Origin: Cytophagales bacterium
GTDB taxonomy: Bacteria > Bacteroidota > Bacteroidia > Cytophagales > Cyclobacteriaceae
Assembly: GCA_020063545.1 (NCBI GenBank)
Contig: JAGUUF010000051.1
Location: 1-9,433, forward strand
Reading direction: 5' to 3'
Length of the DNA: 9,433 nucleotides
The position numbers and the translations under genes are program-made. Shown one piece after another: positions 1-7,113 of the stretch. Position 1 is the stretch's first letter. Each line of letters begins with the position of its first letter. The notes under the pieces are model-generated. The model had not been told where the DNA came from and ran no database searches. It saw only the letters and a program-made list of their open reading frames with translations.

Positions 1-1811
1 CCCTTGGTGCGTTCGTAGCATTCGTCAACAATGCGCTTTACTTCCCGATCGATTTTTTCGGCTGTTGATTCGGAATACGGTTTCTGGAAGGTGTAATCGT
101 TTGCTTTGGAATCGTAAAAGGAGATGTTGCCGATTTCTTTGTTCATTCCGTAAACAGTCACGATGCTGTACGCCATCTTGGTAATGCGTTCCAGGTCGCT
201 TAACGCACCGGTTGAAATTTTTCCGAATACCAGGTCTTCGGCAGCGCGGCCTCCGAAGGCCATACACATTTCGTCAAGCAGTTGCTCGGTTTGATACAGG
301 AATTGTTCTTTCGGCAGGTATTGTGCGTAACCTAAAGCGGCAACTCCACGCGGTACGATGCTCACCTTTACCAGCGGGTCGGCATGCTCCAGGAACCAGC
401 CTGCAACGGCATGGCCGGCTTCGTGGTAGGCCACGATTTTCTTTTCTTCCGGTGAAATGATTTTGGTCTTTTTTTCAAGCCCGCCAATCACACGGTCAAT
501 CGCATCCTGGAAGTCCTGCATGTCCACGGCCTTTTTATCTCTGCGTGCTGCAATGAGTGCGGCTTCGTTGCACACGTTGGCGATTTCGGCACCGGCAAAA
601 CCCGGTGTTTGTGCCGAAAGTTTTTTGATGTCAACATTCGGATCGAGCTTGATGGGCTTGAGGTGAACTTTGAAAATGGCTTCGCGGCCCACAATGTCGG
701 GTTTATCAATGCTTATCTGGCGGTCGAACCGGCCCGGCCGCAGCAGGGCGGAGTCCAGCACATCCGGGCGGTTGGTGGCTGCCAGGATGATAACGCCCGA
801 GTCGGTGGCAAACCCATCCATTTCAACCAGCAGCGAGTTCAGTGTGTTTTCGCGTTCATCGTTGGCACCGGGCATCTGGCCACGACCGCGCGAGCGGCCG
901 ATGGCATCTATCTCGTCAATGAACACGATGCAGGGAGCTTTTTCTTTGGCTTGTTTAAACAGGTCGCGCACACGTGCAGCACCCACGCCCACAAACATTT
1001 CAACAAAGTCGGACCCCGAAAGCGAGAAGAAAGGAACGGCTGCTTCGCCCGCAACTGCTTTGGCCAGCAGGGTTTTACCGGTACCCGGAGGGCCGACCAG
1101 CAATGCGCCTTTTGGAATTTTGCCGCCCAGCTTGGTAAACTTTGACGGGTTTTTTAAGAACTCAACGATCTCCTGAATTTCTTCTTTTGCCTCATCAAGG
1201 CCGGCCACATCTTCGAACGTAATCTTTACTTTGTTTTCAGCATCGAACAAGGCTGCTTTGGATTTGCCGATGTTAAAAATCTGTCCGCCCGGCCCGGCAC
1301 CGCCCGTCATCCTGCGCATCAGCATCCAAAATCCGAACAGCAGCAAGAAGAGGAAGCCCCACTGTACCAATACACTGAAGTAGTCGCTGCGTTCTTCAAA
1401 CTGCAGGTCCACCTGTTCGGCACGGGGTATGTCTTTATTTAATTCTTTGTACTCGGTAATAAACGATTCGATGGTGCCAACTTTCATTTTAAAGTGTGGT
1501 CCGTTGGCGTTTACACCAAAGCGGCTGCTGTTCTCCAGGCGCTCTTTATACTTGGCATTTTGCAGCGCGTTGGCGTTGAGGGTTATCTCCAGCACGTCCA
1601 TATTTTTAATGAGCACTACGCGTTTCAGGTCGCGGCTCTTGATCATGGACTCGAACTCACTGCGGTTTATTTCGGGCAGGCCCGTGGAGTTGCTGAAATA
1701 CATTACCCCCATAACAATGGCTACGGTAACCAGGATTACCCAAAGCTGGTAGTTACCCTTGGGCGGTTTCGGGGGGATGATTTTGTTGTTGTCTTTTTTA
1801 ACGTCCGACAT
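1..1811 (-). CDS. ftsH: ATP-dependent zinc metalloprotease FtsH (C-terminus cut off by window edge)
   Basis: Membrane-anchored AAA+ protease that unfolds and degrades misfolded membrane proteins and short-lived regulators at the inner membrane. I read 603 codons from ATG 1811 without a stop. Seen in order: a basic N-terminus, TM1 at about residues 22-40, a periplasmic domain, TM2 at about 143-165, Walker A GPPGTGKT (240-247), Walker B with D299-E300, pore motif FVG, second region of homology with arginine fingers R361 and R364, and the zinc motif HEAGH (H463, E464, H467) with the likely third ligand D539. All catalytic residues are present. The gene starts 18 bp after the rsfS stop, so the two are probably one operon. 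No Shine-Dalgarno sequence precedes the start, as is normal in Bacteroidota. The missing part is the end of the protease domain and the variable tail, probably some tens of residues. Confidence 0.97.
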   Translation of the reverse strand, partial: MSDVKKDNNKIIPPKPPKGNYQLWVILVTVAIVMGVMYFSNSTGLPEINRSEFESMIKSRDLKRVVLIKNMDVLEITLNANALQNAKYKERLENSSRFGVNANGPHFKMKVGTIESFITEYKELNKDIPRAEQVDLQFEERSDYFSVLVQWGFLFLLLFGFWMLMRRMTGGAGPGGQIFNIGKSKAALFDAENKVKITFEDVAGLDEAKEEIQEIVEFLKNPSKFTKLGGKIPKGALLVGPPGTGKTLLAKAVAGEAAVPFFSLSGSDFVEMFVGVGAARVRDLFKQAKEKAPCIVFIDEIDAIGRSRGRGQMPGANDERENTLNSLLVEMDGFATDSGVIILAATNRPDVLDSALLRPGRFDRQISIDKPDIVGREAIFKVHLKPIKLDPNVDIKKLSAQTPGFAGAEIANVCNEAALIAARRDKKAVDMQDFQDAIDRVIGGLEKKTKIISPEEKKIVAYHEAGHAVAGWFLEHADPLVKVSIVPRGVAALGYAQYLPKEQFLYQTEQLLDEMCMAFGGRAAEDLVFGKISTGALSDLERITKMAYSIVTVYGMNKEIGNISFYDSKANDYTFQKPYSESTAEKIDREVKRIVDECYERTK

Positions 1812-1829
1812 TTCTGTTCAATAACGGTT

Positions 1830-2222
1830 TTACCCCCTGTTTGTTCCGGGGGCTTCGTTCACTTCAATCATTTCGGCATCGCCCCAGAGTTTTTCCAGTG
1901 CGAAGTATTCCCTGCGGTCGTGCCTGAAAATGTGGGCTACCACATCAAAGTAGTCGAGCAACATCCACTCTTTATTGTTTTTTCCTTCGATGTGCCAGGG
2001 GTTTTCATTCACCAGTTTATACACCATCTGGTCAACCGAGTCGGCAATGGCATCCAGTTGTTTATCCGAACTGCCCGAGCAGAGTACAAAGAAATCGGCA
2101 ACAGCGTTTTTTACTTTCCGGAGGTCCATAATCAGAATATCAGCGGCTTTTTTCTCCTGCATTCCTTTTACGATGGCATCACAAAGTATTTCCGAACTGC
2201 CACCCTTTCTTTTTTTCGCCAT
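1830..2222 (-). CDS. rsfS: Ribosome silencing factor RsfS (YbeB/Iojap family)
   Basis: This 130-residue protein has the full length of the family. RsfS binds ribosomal protein uL14 on the large subunit and blocks subunit joining when nutrients are short. The sequence carries the family hallmarks: ADFFVLCSGSS at about residues 42-52, then WHIEG, a WMLLDYFDVVAHIF block and the closing REYFALEKLW segment. The N-terminus has a short basic extension (KKRKGG). The ATG at 2222 fits the family start and lies 40 bp from divergent birA. The stop is 18 bp before ftsH. The rsfS-ftsH pair beside birA is a familiar Bacteroidota arrangement (from memory). The tail after DAEMIEV is short and unconserved. Confidence 0.95.
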   Translation of the reverse strand: MAKKRKGGSSEILCDAIVKGMQEKKAADILIMDLRKVKNAVADFFVLCSGSSDKQLDAIADSVDQMVYKLVNENPWHIEGKNNKEWMLLDYFDVVAHIFRHDRREYFALEKLWGDAEMIEVNEAPGTNRG

Positions 2223-2227
2223 TCCGC

Positions 2228-2235
2228 TATCTTCG
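2228..2235 (+). promoter_or_regulatory. Possible -7 promoter element for birA
   Basis: TATCTTCG matches TAnnTTTG at five of its six defined positions and ends 27 bp before the birA ATG. It would lie inside the 40-bp gap, back to back with the rsfS element, so the two core promoters would nearly touch. No clear -33 TTG was found, so this is weak. Confidence 0.25.
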
Positions 2236-2244
2236 GTTTACGTG

Positions 2245-2252
2245 CAAAACTA
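2245..2252 (-). promoter_or_regulatory. Likely -7 promoter element for rsfS-ftsH
   Basis: On the minus strand this reads TAGTTTTG, an exact match to the Bacteroidota sigma-A -7 consensus TAnnTTTG, ending 22 bp before the rsfS start. That would give a leader of roughly 15 nt. No clean TTG -33 element is seen about 20 bp upstream; an AT-rich stretch inside the birA start region takes its place. The exact match and its position in a 40-bp divergent gap support the call; no experimental start site is known to me. Confidence 0.5.
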
Positions 2253-2262
2253 CAATAATTCC

Positions 2263-3024
2263 ATGTATAAAATTCCTGCCAATACCCTTTTCATGGGGAA
2301 ACGGGTTATTTATATGCCAGAATGTCATTCTACCAACAGTGAGGCCAACAGGATGGTGGAGACGCAGGATATTGACCACGGAACGATCATCATAACGGAT
2401 TCGCAACCTGCAGGCAGGGGGCAGCGCGGAAACCGCTGGCTGGCCGAACCCGGCAGGAACCTTACGTTTTCGATTATCATCAAACCCAAAGCGTTTCGTA
2501 TTGCAAACCAGGCCCTTCTTACCATGGTGGTTTCACTCGGCATTCACGATTGGCTGAGCAGTTTGTTGCCTGAAGAAGCAGTGCGGATAAAGTGGCCCAA
2601 CGATGTGCTTGCCGGAGATAAAAAAGTTTGCGGAATACTGATCGAAAATCATGTAACAGGTAATTTCATCTCGCATGCCATACTGGGCATAGGCATTAAT
2701 ATTAACCAAACCAGCTTTGAACTGCCCATGGCGGCATCGCTTACGATGATCACCGCTAAAACATATGATTTACAAACATGTTTTGAGCAGGTTGTCGGGT
2801 GTATTGAGTCGCGCTACCTCATGCTTGAACGAAAGGAATACGCATTAACGAAGGCGGCATACCTTGAACGACTTTACTGGATTGGGGAACAGCGCCTGTT
2901 CTCAAGCTCAGGCATTCGATTTTCCGGAACGATTACCGGCACGGATGATAACGGCCGGCTTGAGATAGTAACGAATGGCATAACGAAAACCTTTGATGTG
3001 AAGGAGGTAATGTTTGTGCGCTGA
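2263..3024 (+). CDS. birA: Biotin--[acetyl-CoA-carboxylase] ligase, class I (no HTH domain)
   Basis: Activates biotin with ATP to biotinyl-AMP and attaches it to the lysine of biotin carboxyl carrier proteins, feeding fatty-acid synthesis and other carboxylases in the cytoplasm. The 253-residue protein shows the family motifs in order: STN (23-25), the biotin/ATP loop GRGQRGNRW (51-59), KWPND (110-114), KKVCGILIE with probable catalytic K121, and GIGININ (142-148). The last 50 or so residues fit the small SH3-like C-terminal domain. There is no N-terminal winged helix, so unlike Escherichia coli BirA it should not act as a repressor. The frame is open upstream to 1975, but that extension lies antisense across rsfS and has no family similarity. 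ATG 2263 gives the normal N-terminus. Confidence 0.95.
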   Translation: MYKIPANTLFMGKRVIYMPECHSTNSEANRMVETQDIDHGTIIITDSQPAGRGQRGNRWLAEPGRNLTFSIIIKPKAFRIANQALLTMVVSLGIHDWLSSLLPEEAVRIKWPNDVLAGDKKVCGILIENHVTGNFISHAILGIGININQTSFELPMAASLTMITAKTYDLQTCFEQVVGCIESRYLMLERKEYALTKAAYLERLYWIGEQRLFSSSGIRFSGTITGTDDNGRLEIVTNGITKTFDVKEVMFVR

Positions 3025-3083
3025 GCGCCATTCATGTAATGCTCAGGCACCCCATCCTAAAATTTTTCTTTTTGATCATATCC

Positions 3084-3116
3084 TTGCCCTGAGGACCGTT
3101 CCATATGGTATCTTTA
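3084..3116 (+). promoter_or_regulatory. Candidate promoter of the Asp-box protein gene
   Basis: A TTG (3084-3086) lies 22 bp before TATCTTTA (3109-3116), which differs from the Bacteroidota -7 consensus TAnnTTTG only at the last base. The spacing is slightly longer than the usual 19-21. Transcription would begin near 3122, leaving a short leader before ATG 3138 and placing the upstream in-frame ATG at 3105 outside the transcript. This is one reason for choosing the start at 3138. Confidence 0.35.
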
Positions 3117-3137
3117 ACGCGAATAAAACCTAACTGT

Positions 3138-6100
3138 ATGAAGTCATTGCGCTCCACAATCGCATTTGTTGTTTGCCTGCTCACCTCGCTGCAGGCTGTA
3201 TCTCAAAAACTCGACATGGAAAAATTAAAAGGCATGAAGCCCCGTGCCATTGGCCCGGCTGCCATGAGTGGCAGGATAACCGCCATTGATGCCGTTATCA
3301 GCAATCCCGATATCATCTACGCGGGTGCGGCTTCCGGTGGGGTGTGGCTTTCCACAAGCGGTGGTGTAACCTGGGAACCGGTATTTGATAAGGAGTCAAC
3401 CCAATCCATCGGTGCCATTGCCATTCAGCAGGATAATCCTTCGGTGGTGTGGGTGGGTACAGGCGAAGGCAACCCGCGTAACAGTTTGAACGGGGGCGAT
3501 GGTATTTATAAAACATTCGATGGCGGCAAAACCTGGAAAAAAATGGGCCTTGAAAAAACGCGTCACATTCACCGGATTATTATCGATCCGAAAAACCCGA
3601 ATACGGTTTATGTGGGCGCTATCGGCTCTCCGTGGGGCGAACATCCTGAGCGCGGTGTGTATAAAACAACCGATGGTGGCGCTACCTGGGAACGTATCCT
3701 GTTTGTTGACAACAAAACGGGGTGTGCCGAACTGGTGATGGATCCGACAAACCCCAATAAACTTTTTGCCAATATGTGGGAGCATCGCAGGATGCCCTGG
3801 ACGTTCAAGTCGGGTGGCCCGTCATCAGGATTACACGTTACATACGATGGCGGCAAAACCTGGAAAAAGCTAACGAGTAAAGAAGGACTGCCCGAAGGCG
3901 AGCTTGGCCGCATAGGCCTTGCTATTGCACGCAGCAAACCCAATGTTGTTTATGCACTTATTGAAGCAAAGAAGAACGCCCTGTACCGTTCGGATGACGG
4001 TGGTGAAAAGTGGGTGAAGGTAAATGACAAAGAAGAAATAGGCGATCGCCCCTTTTATTACTACGAGATCTATGTTGATCCGAAAAACGAGAACCGGCTG
4101 TACAGCATTTATTCGCGCGTAGGTGTTAGCGAGGATGGAGGCAAGTCGTTCCGCACCTTGCTTCAGATGTCCGGTGTTCACCCTGATCACCACGCCTGGT
4201 GGATTCATCCTGAAAATCCAAGCCTGATTATTGATGGCAATGACGGAGGTCTGAATATTTCGCGCGACATGGGAAAAACCTGGGTGTTTGCCGATAACAT
4301 CCCGGTAGGGCAGTTCTACCATATTAACGTTGACATGGAACATCCTTATAATGTGTATGGCGGCATGCAGGATAACGGCTCGTGGGCAGGGCCCGCCTAT
4401 GTGTGGCGAAACGGTGGCATTCGAAACGCCTACTGGCAGGAAATGTACTTTGGTGATGGCTTTGATGTTTCGCCTGATCCCGATGATGCACGCTACGGGT
4501 ATGCCATGTCGCAGGGAGGTAACCTGGCGCGCTACGACCTGAAAACCGGCTTTACAAAAAACACCAGGCCTACGCATCCCGATCCGAATATGAAACTCCG
4601 GTTTAACTGGAATGCCGCCCTGGCGCAAGACCCGCACAACAACGCAACCATCTATTACGGAAGTCAGTTTCTCCATAAATCATCCAACAAAGGCGATACA
4701 TGGGAAATTATTTCGCCTGATCTGACCACCAACGATCCATCCAAACAAAAACAACACGAAAGCGGGGGCCTTACCATGGATGCCACCGGGGCTGAGAACC
4801 ACTGCACCATAATAGCGATTGCACCAAGCCCCGCAAAGCAAGGCGTACTATGGGTCGGTACCGATGATGGCAACGTGCAGGTTACCCAGGACGGAGGCAA
4901 AACATGGACGAATGTAACAGCAAAAATTACAGGTATGCCCAAAGGTGCGTGGGTTCCTCAAATTCAGGCGTCATTAAAAAATCCGGGAGAAGCCTTTGTA
5001 GTGGTTAACAACTACCGCATGTTCGATTACAAGCCCTACCTGTTCCGCACCAAAGATTACGGGGCAACCTGGGAGAGCCTGGTAGCTCCCGCCCAGGTGG
5101 GCGAAAGCAACTTTACCCTTTGCGTGGTTCAGGATCCGGTTGAACCCAAACTGCTCTTTTTAGGTACTGAAAACGGGTTGTTCGTAAGCATTGATGAAGG
5201 TAAAAACTGGACACGGTGGACCAATGGATACCCGGCCGGTGTGCCCACCATGGACTTGATCATCCATCCGCGTGAGCACGACCTGGTAATCGGTACGTTC
5301 GGCCGCGCAATTTATGTGCTGGATGACATCCGGCCGCTTCGCGAGATGGCAAAAGCAGGCGGGGCACCCGCAAAACCTGTTCAGTTGTTTACACCACCCG
5401 ATGCTTACCTGGTTTCCATTCAGCAACCTTCAGGCCCGCGCTTCGATGCCGATGCAGTTTTCAACGGGCAGAACCGCCCGGCCGGTGCCATGATTACCTA
5501 CGCAGTGAATAAACCGGCTGCACCAAAGGAAGAAACAAAACCTGCCATCGACCCGAAAACAAAAAAGCCGGTAGCCGAAACCAAACCGGCTGCACCGGCA
5601 GCAGCAAAGCCTACTGTTAAGTACGATTCGGTAAAACTGGAGGTATTCAATGCCAGCGGAAAACTGGTGAACACCATTCGCCAAAAAGCACCGGATGAAA
5701 ACGGGGTTTACCGCATGACGTGGATGCTCAATGAGCGCACCGATCGCCAGCCTTCGCGCGAAAGGCCGCGCGGTGAACAGGCCGGTGGTGGCGGTGGCGG
5801 CTTTGGAGGGTTTGGCGGTACACCTGTTTTGCCCGGAACCTATAAGCTGCGACTCACGTTTGGCGACCAAAAAGATTCTACAAGCATTACGGTTAAAACC
5901 GATCCGCGCATGAATGTTCCGGTTAGTGTGTATGAGCAGCGGTATGCCATGCTGAAAGACCTGCAAAGCCTGCGCGCCAAAGCCACGGCTGCTACCGACA
6001 GGCTGCGTGAATCAAAAGAGGTAGTGGAGGAGTTGGAAAAGAAGATTAAGGATGCCAAACGCTTAGACCTGAAAGAAGCAGCCGACAAGACAAAAGCCAT

Positions 6101-6404
6101 GAAAGATTCAATTGATGCACTTTTTGATTTTATTCTTGGCAAAGTAGATACCCGCCAGGGCATTTTGCGTGCACCCGATCCAACCCCGGTATCGTACATT
6201 CAAACAGCCGTTGGATATGTGGCGCGCTCGCGCGACCCGATTAGTGAAACCGACAGGCGGGTTTACAAACATGCCGAAGATAAAATTGCCGAAGTAACCA
6301 GGCGCGTAAACAACTTTTTCAGTACCACCTGGAAACAATACCGCGAGATGATGGAAAAAATTTCATTATCACCGTTTAAGGATTACGAGCCCATTAAACA
6401 ATAG
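3138..6404 (+). CDS. Secreted Asp-box/BNR beta-propeller protein, VPS10 (sortilin)-like, often labelled 'glycosyl hydrolase'
   Basis: A 1088-residue exported protein of unknown substrate. Residues 1-23 form a signal peptide (MKSLRS, a hydrophobic core, then AVSQ as the likely cleavage area). Eleven Asp-box motifs (S/T-x-D-x-G-x-T-W type) begin near residues 72, 127, 178, 236, 285, 331, 375, 515, 583, 638 and 685, about 50 apart, as expected for propeller blades. The propeller part ends near VLDDI (727). Then come a Pro/Ala/Lys linker (794-826), an Ig-like beta segment interrupted by a Gly-rich loop (883-894), and a charged helical, probably coiled-coil region (933-1000). No sialidase catalytic set or Por sorting domain is visible, so enzyme names in databases should be doubted. 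An in-frame ATG at 3105 would add 11 residues before the signal peptide and is less likely. The gene is monocistronic: its own candidate promoter precedes it and a terminator follows. Confidence 0.9.
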   Translation: MKSLRSTIAFVVCLLTSLQAVSQKLDMEKLKGMKPRAIGPAAMSGRITAIDAVISNPDIIYAGAASGGVWLSTSGGVTWEPVFDKESTQSIGAIAIQQDNPSVVWVGTGEGNPRNSLNGGDGIYKTFDGGKTWKKMGLEKTRHIHRIIIDPKNPNTVYVGAIGSPWGEHPERGVYKTTDGGATWERILFVDNKTGCAELVMDPTNPNKLFANMWEHRRMPWTFKSGGPSSGLHVTYDGGKTWKKLTSKEGLPEGELGRIGLAIARSKPNVVYALIEAKKNALYRSDDGGEKWVKVNDKEEIGDRPFYYYEIYVDPKNENRLYSIYSRVGVSEDGGKSFRTLLQMSGVHPDHHAWWIHPENPSLIIDGNDGGLNISRDMGKTWVFADNIPVGQFYHINVDMEHPYNVYGGMQDNGSWAGPAYVWRNGGIRNAYWQEMYFGDGFDVSPDPDDARYGYAMSQGGNLARYDLKTGFTKNTRPTHPDPNMKLRFNWNAALAQDPHNNATIYYGSQFLHKSSNKGDTWEIISPDLTTNDPSKQKQHESGGLTMDATGAENHCTIIAIAPSPAKQGVLWVGTDDGNVQVTQDGGKTWTNVTAKITGMPKGAWVPQIQASLKNPGEAFVVVNNYRMFDYKPYLFRTKDYGATWESLVAPAQVGESNFTLCVVQDPVEPKLLFLGTENGLFVSIDEGKNWTRWTNGYPAGVPTMDLIIHPREHDLVIGTFGRAIYVLDDIRPLREMAKAGGAPAKPVQLFTPPDAYLVSIQQPSGPRFDADAVFNGQNRPAGAMITYAVNKPAAPKEETKPAIDPKTKKPVAETKPAAPAAAKPTVKYDSVKLEVFNASGKLVNTIRQKAPDENGVYRMTWMLNERTDRQPSRERPRGEQAGGGGGGFGGFGGTPVLPGTYKLRLTFGDQKDSTSITVKTDPRMNVPVSVYEQRYAMLKDLQSLRAKATAATDRLRESKEVVEELEKKIKDAKRLDLKEAADKTKAMKDSIDALFDFILGKVDTRQGILRAPDPTPVSYIQTAVGYVARSRDPISETDRRVYKHAEDKIAEVTRRVNNFFSTTWKQYREMMEKISLSPFKDYEPIKQ
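3518..3868 (+). repeat. Exact 24-bp direct repeat encoding Asp-boxes
   Basis: The bases at 3518-3541 and 3845-3868 are identical over 24 bp. They encode the DGGKTWKK part of the second and fourth Asp-boxes in the same frame. A related but diverged copy lies near 4890. Identity at synonymous positions suggests recent duplication or gene conversion between blades, or strong codon constraint. Confidence 0.85.
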
Positions 6405-6429
6405 CCGGCAGTAATGATTAATTAATGGT

Positions 6430-6466
6430 AAGTCTGGCTGGATTACCCGGCCAGACTTTTATTTTT
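6430..6466 (+). terminator. Intrinsic terminator after the Asp-box protein gene
   Basis: The arms AAGTCTGGC (6430-6438) and GCCAGACTT (6450-6458) pair perfectly over 9 bp. The stem can extend by a T-G wobble and two G-C pairs around the loop ATTAC (6442-6446). The run TTATTTTT follows directly. It starts 26 bp after the stop codon at 6404 and ends 8 bp before the ABC ATPase start, so it separates the two transcription units. Confidence 0.92.
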
Positions 6467-6467
6467 G
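6460..6467 (+). promoter_or_regulatory. Possible -7 element of the ABC cassette, inside the terminator T-tract
   Basis: TATTTTTG matches TAnnTTTG exactly and ends 7 bp before ATG 6475, so transcription would begin at or next to the start codon. No TTG was found at the -33 distance, which falls within the hairpin. A T-rich tract yields such matches easily, so confidence is low. The only other candidate signal in the gap is the AT palindrome at 6417-6426. Confidence 0.2.
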
Positions 6468-6474
6468 AGGTAAG

Positions 6475-7113
6475 ATGGTTGCTGTAAAAAATCTTTCGTT
6501 CAGTTATCCGCATGCAAAGCCGATATTATTTCCTGATTTTGAACTCGGCAACGGTGAGCATGTATTGTTGCTGGGCGATTCGGGCAGCGGCAAAACAACC
6601 TTGCTTCATATTTTAGGAGGCTTGCTCCGCGGCTACACCGGTTCAGTTATGATTGACGGTACCGAACTTTCTGGTCGGTCGGAACAGGAGCTTGATCACC
6701 TGCGCGGCCAAAAGATTGGTTTTGTATTTCAGCGCAACCACCTTATCAGTTCATTAACGGTAAAGCAAAACCTGCAATTGGCTCCATACCTTGCCGGTGT
6801 GTCGGCCGGCCCCGACCGGATTGACGAAGTATTGGCTCATTTATCCCTTACCAATCAGCAGAACCGAAGTGTGTTGGAGATAAGCCAGGGACAGGCGCAG
6901 CGCGTAGCCATTGCAAGGGCAGTGCTGAACAGGCCTTCGGTAATTCTGGCCGATGAGCCCACCTCGGCACTGGATGATAAAAATTGTGAGCGGGTAATTA
7001 ACCTGTTGCTCCAGGCGGCCAGCGAAACTAAAACCGCTTTGGTGGTGGCCACGCACGACCAGCGCCTCAAATCAATTATCCCAAAGCACATATTCCTTAA
7101 TTCAACTACATGA
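6475..7113 (+). CDS. ABC transporter ATP-binding protein, LolD/MacB type
   Basis: This cytoplasmic ATPase should power the permease encoded next to it. At 212 residues it is a bare nucleotide-binding domain of slightly short length. It has Walker A GDSGSGKTT (34-42), Q-loop glutamine Q86, Walker B ILADEP with E161, D-loop SALDD (164-168) and H-loop H194. The signature reads ISQGQ (136-140) in place of LSGGQ, so the first glycine is a glutamine. The sequence belongs to the MacB/LolD/FtsE branch, whose members drive periplasmic movements (mechanotransmission) rather than passing substrate through the membrane. The ATG at 6475 gives a standard N-terminus and has GAGG four bases upstream, closer than an ideal Shine-Dalgarno. 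Its stop overlaps the next start as ATGA, which implies translational coupling. Substrate is not evident from this protein. Confidence 0.93.
   Translation: MVAVKNLSFSYPHAKPILFPDFELGNGEHVLLLGDSGSGKTTLLHILGGLLRGYTGSVMIDGTELSGRSEQELDHLRGQKIGFVFQRNHLISSLTVKQNLQLAPYLAGVSAGPDRIDEVLAHLSLTNQQNRSVLEISQGQAQRVAIARAVLNRPSVILADEPTSALDDKNCERVINLLLQAASETKTALVVATHDQRLKSIIPKHIFLNSTT

Noticed and set aside
609..1145. Open frames on the plus strand across ftsH
   Set aside because: They are antisense to a full set of FtsH motifs, including Walker A, Walker B and the arginine fingers, and have no domain signal of their own.
1494..2258. 254-codon plus-strand open frame across ftsH and rsfS
   Set aside because: It spans two well-supported minus-strand genes and their junction, and its protein has no recognisable pattern.
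1975..2262. Upstream in-frame extension of birA (96 codons)
   Set aside because: It lies antisense over rsfS, has no similarity to biotin ligases, and the family N-terminus is reached from ATG 2263.
3018..3028. GCGCT-G-AGCGC palindrome at the birA stop as a terminator
   Set aside because: The loop would be a single base and no T-tract follows directly.
3870..4676. 268-codon minus-strand open frame inside the Asp-box gene
   Set aside because: It is antisense to the repetitive propeller coding region; the translation shows no domain, signal peptide or start context.
5430..5966. 178-codon minus-strand frame rich in Cys/Arg/Phe
   Set aside because: The composition comes from the complement of the Lys/Pro/Ala linker codons; it is a shadow.
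6405..6475. Zur box upstream of the ABC cassette
   Set aside because: The palindrome ATTAATTAAT at 6417-6426 is too short and does not match a Zur-type operator; no other dyad apart from the terminator was found.
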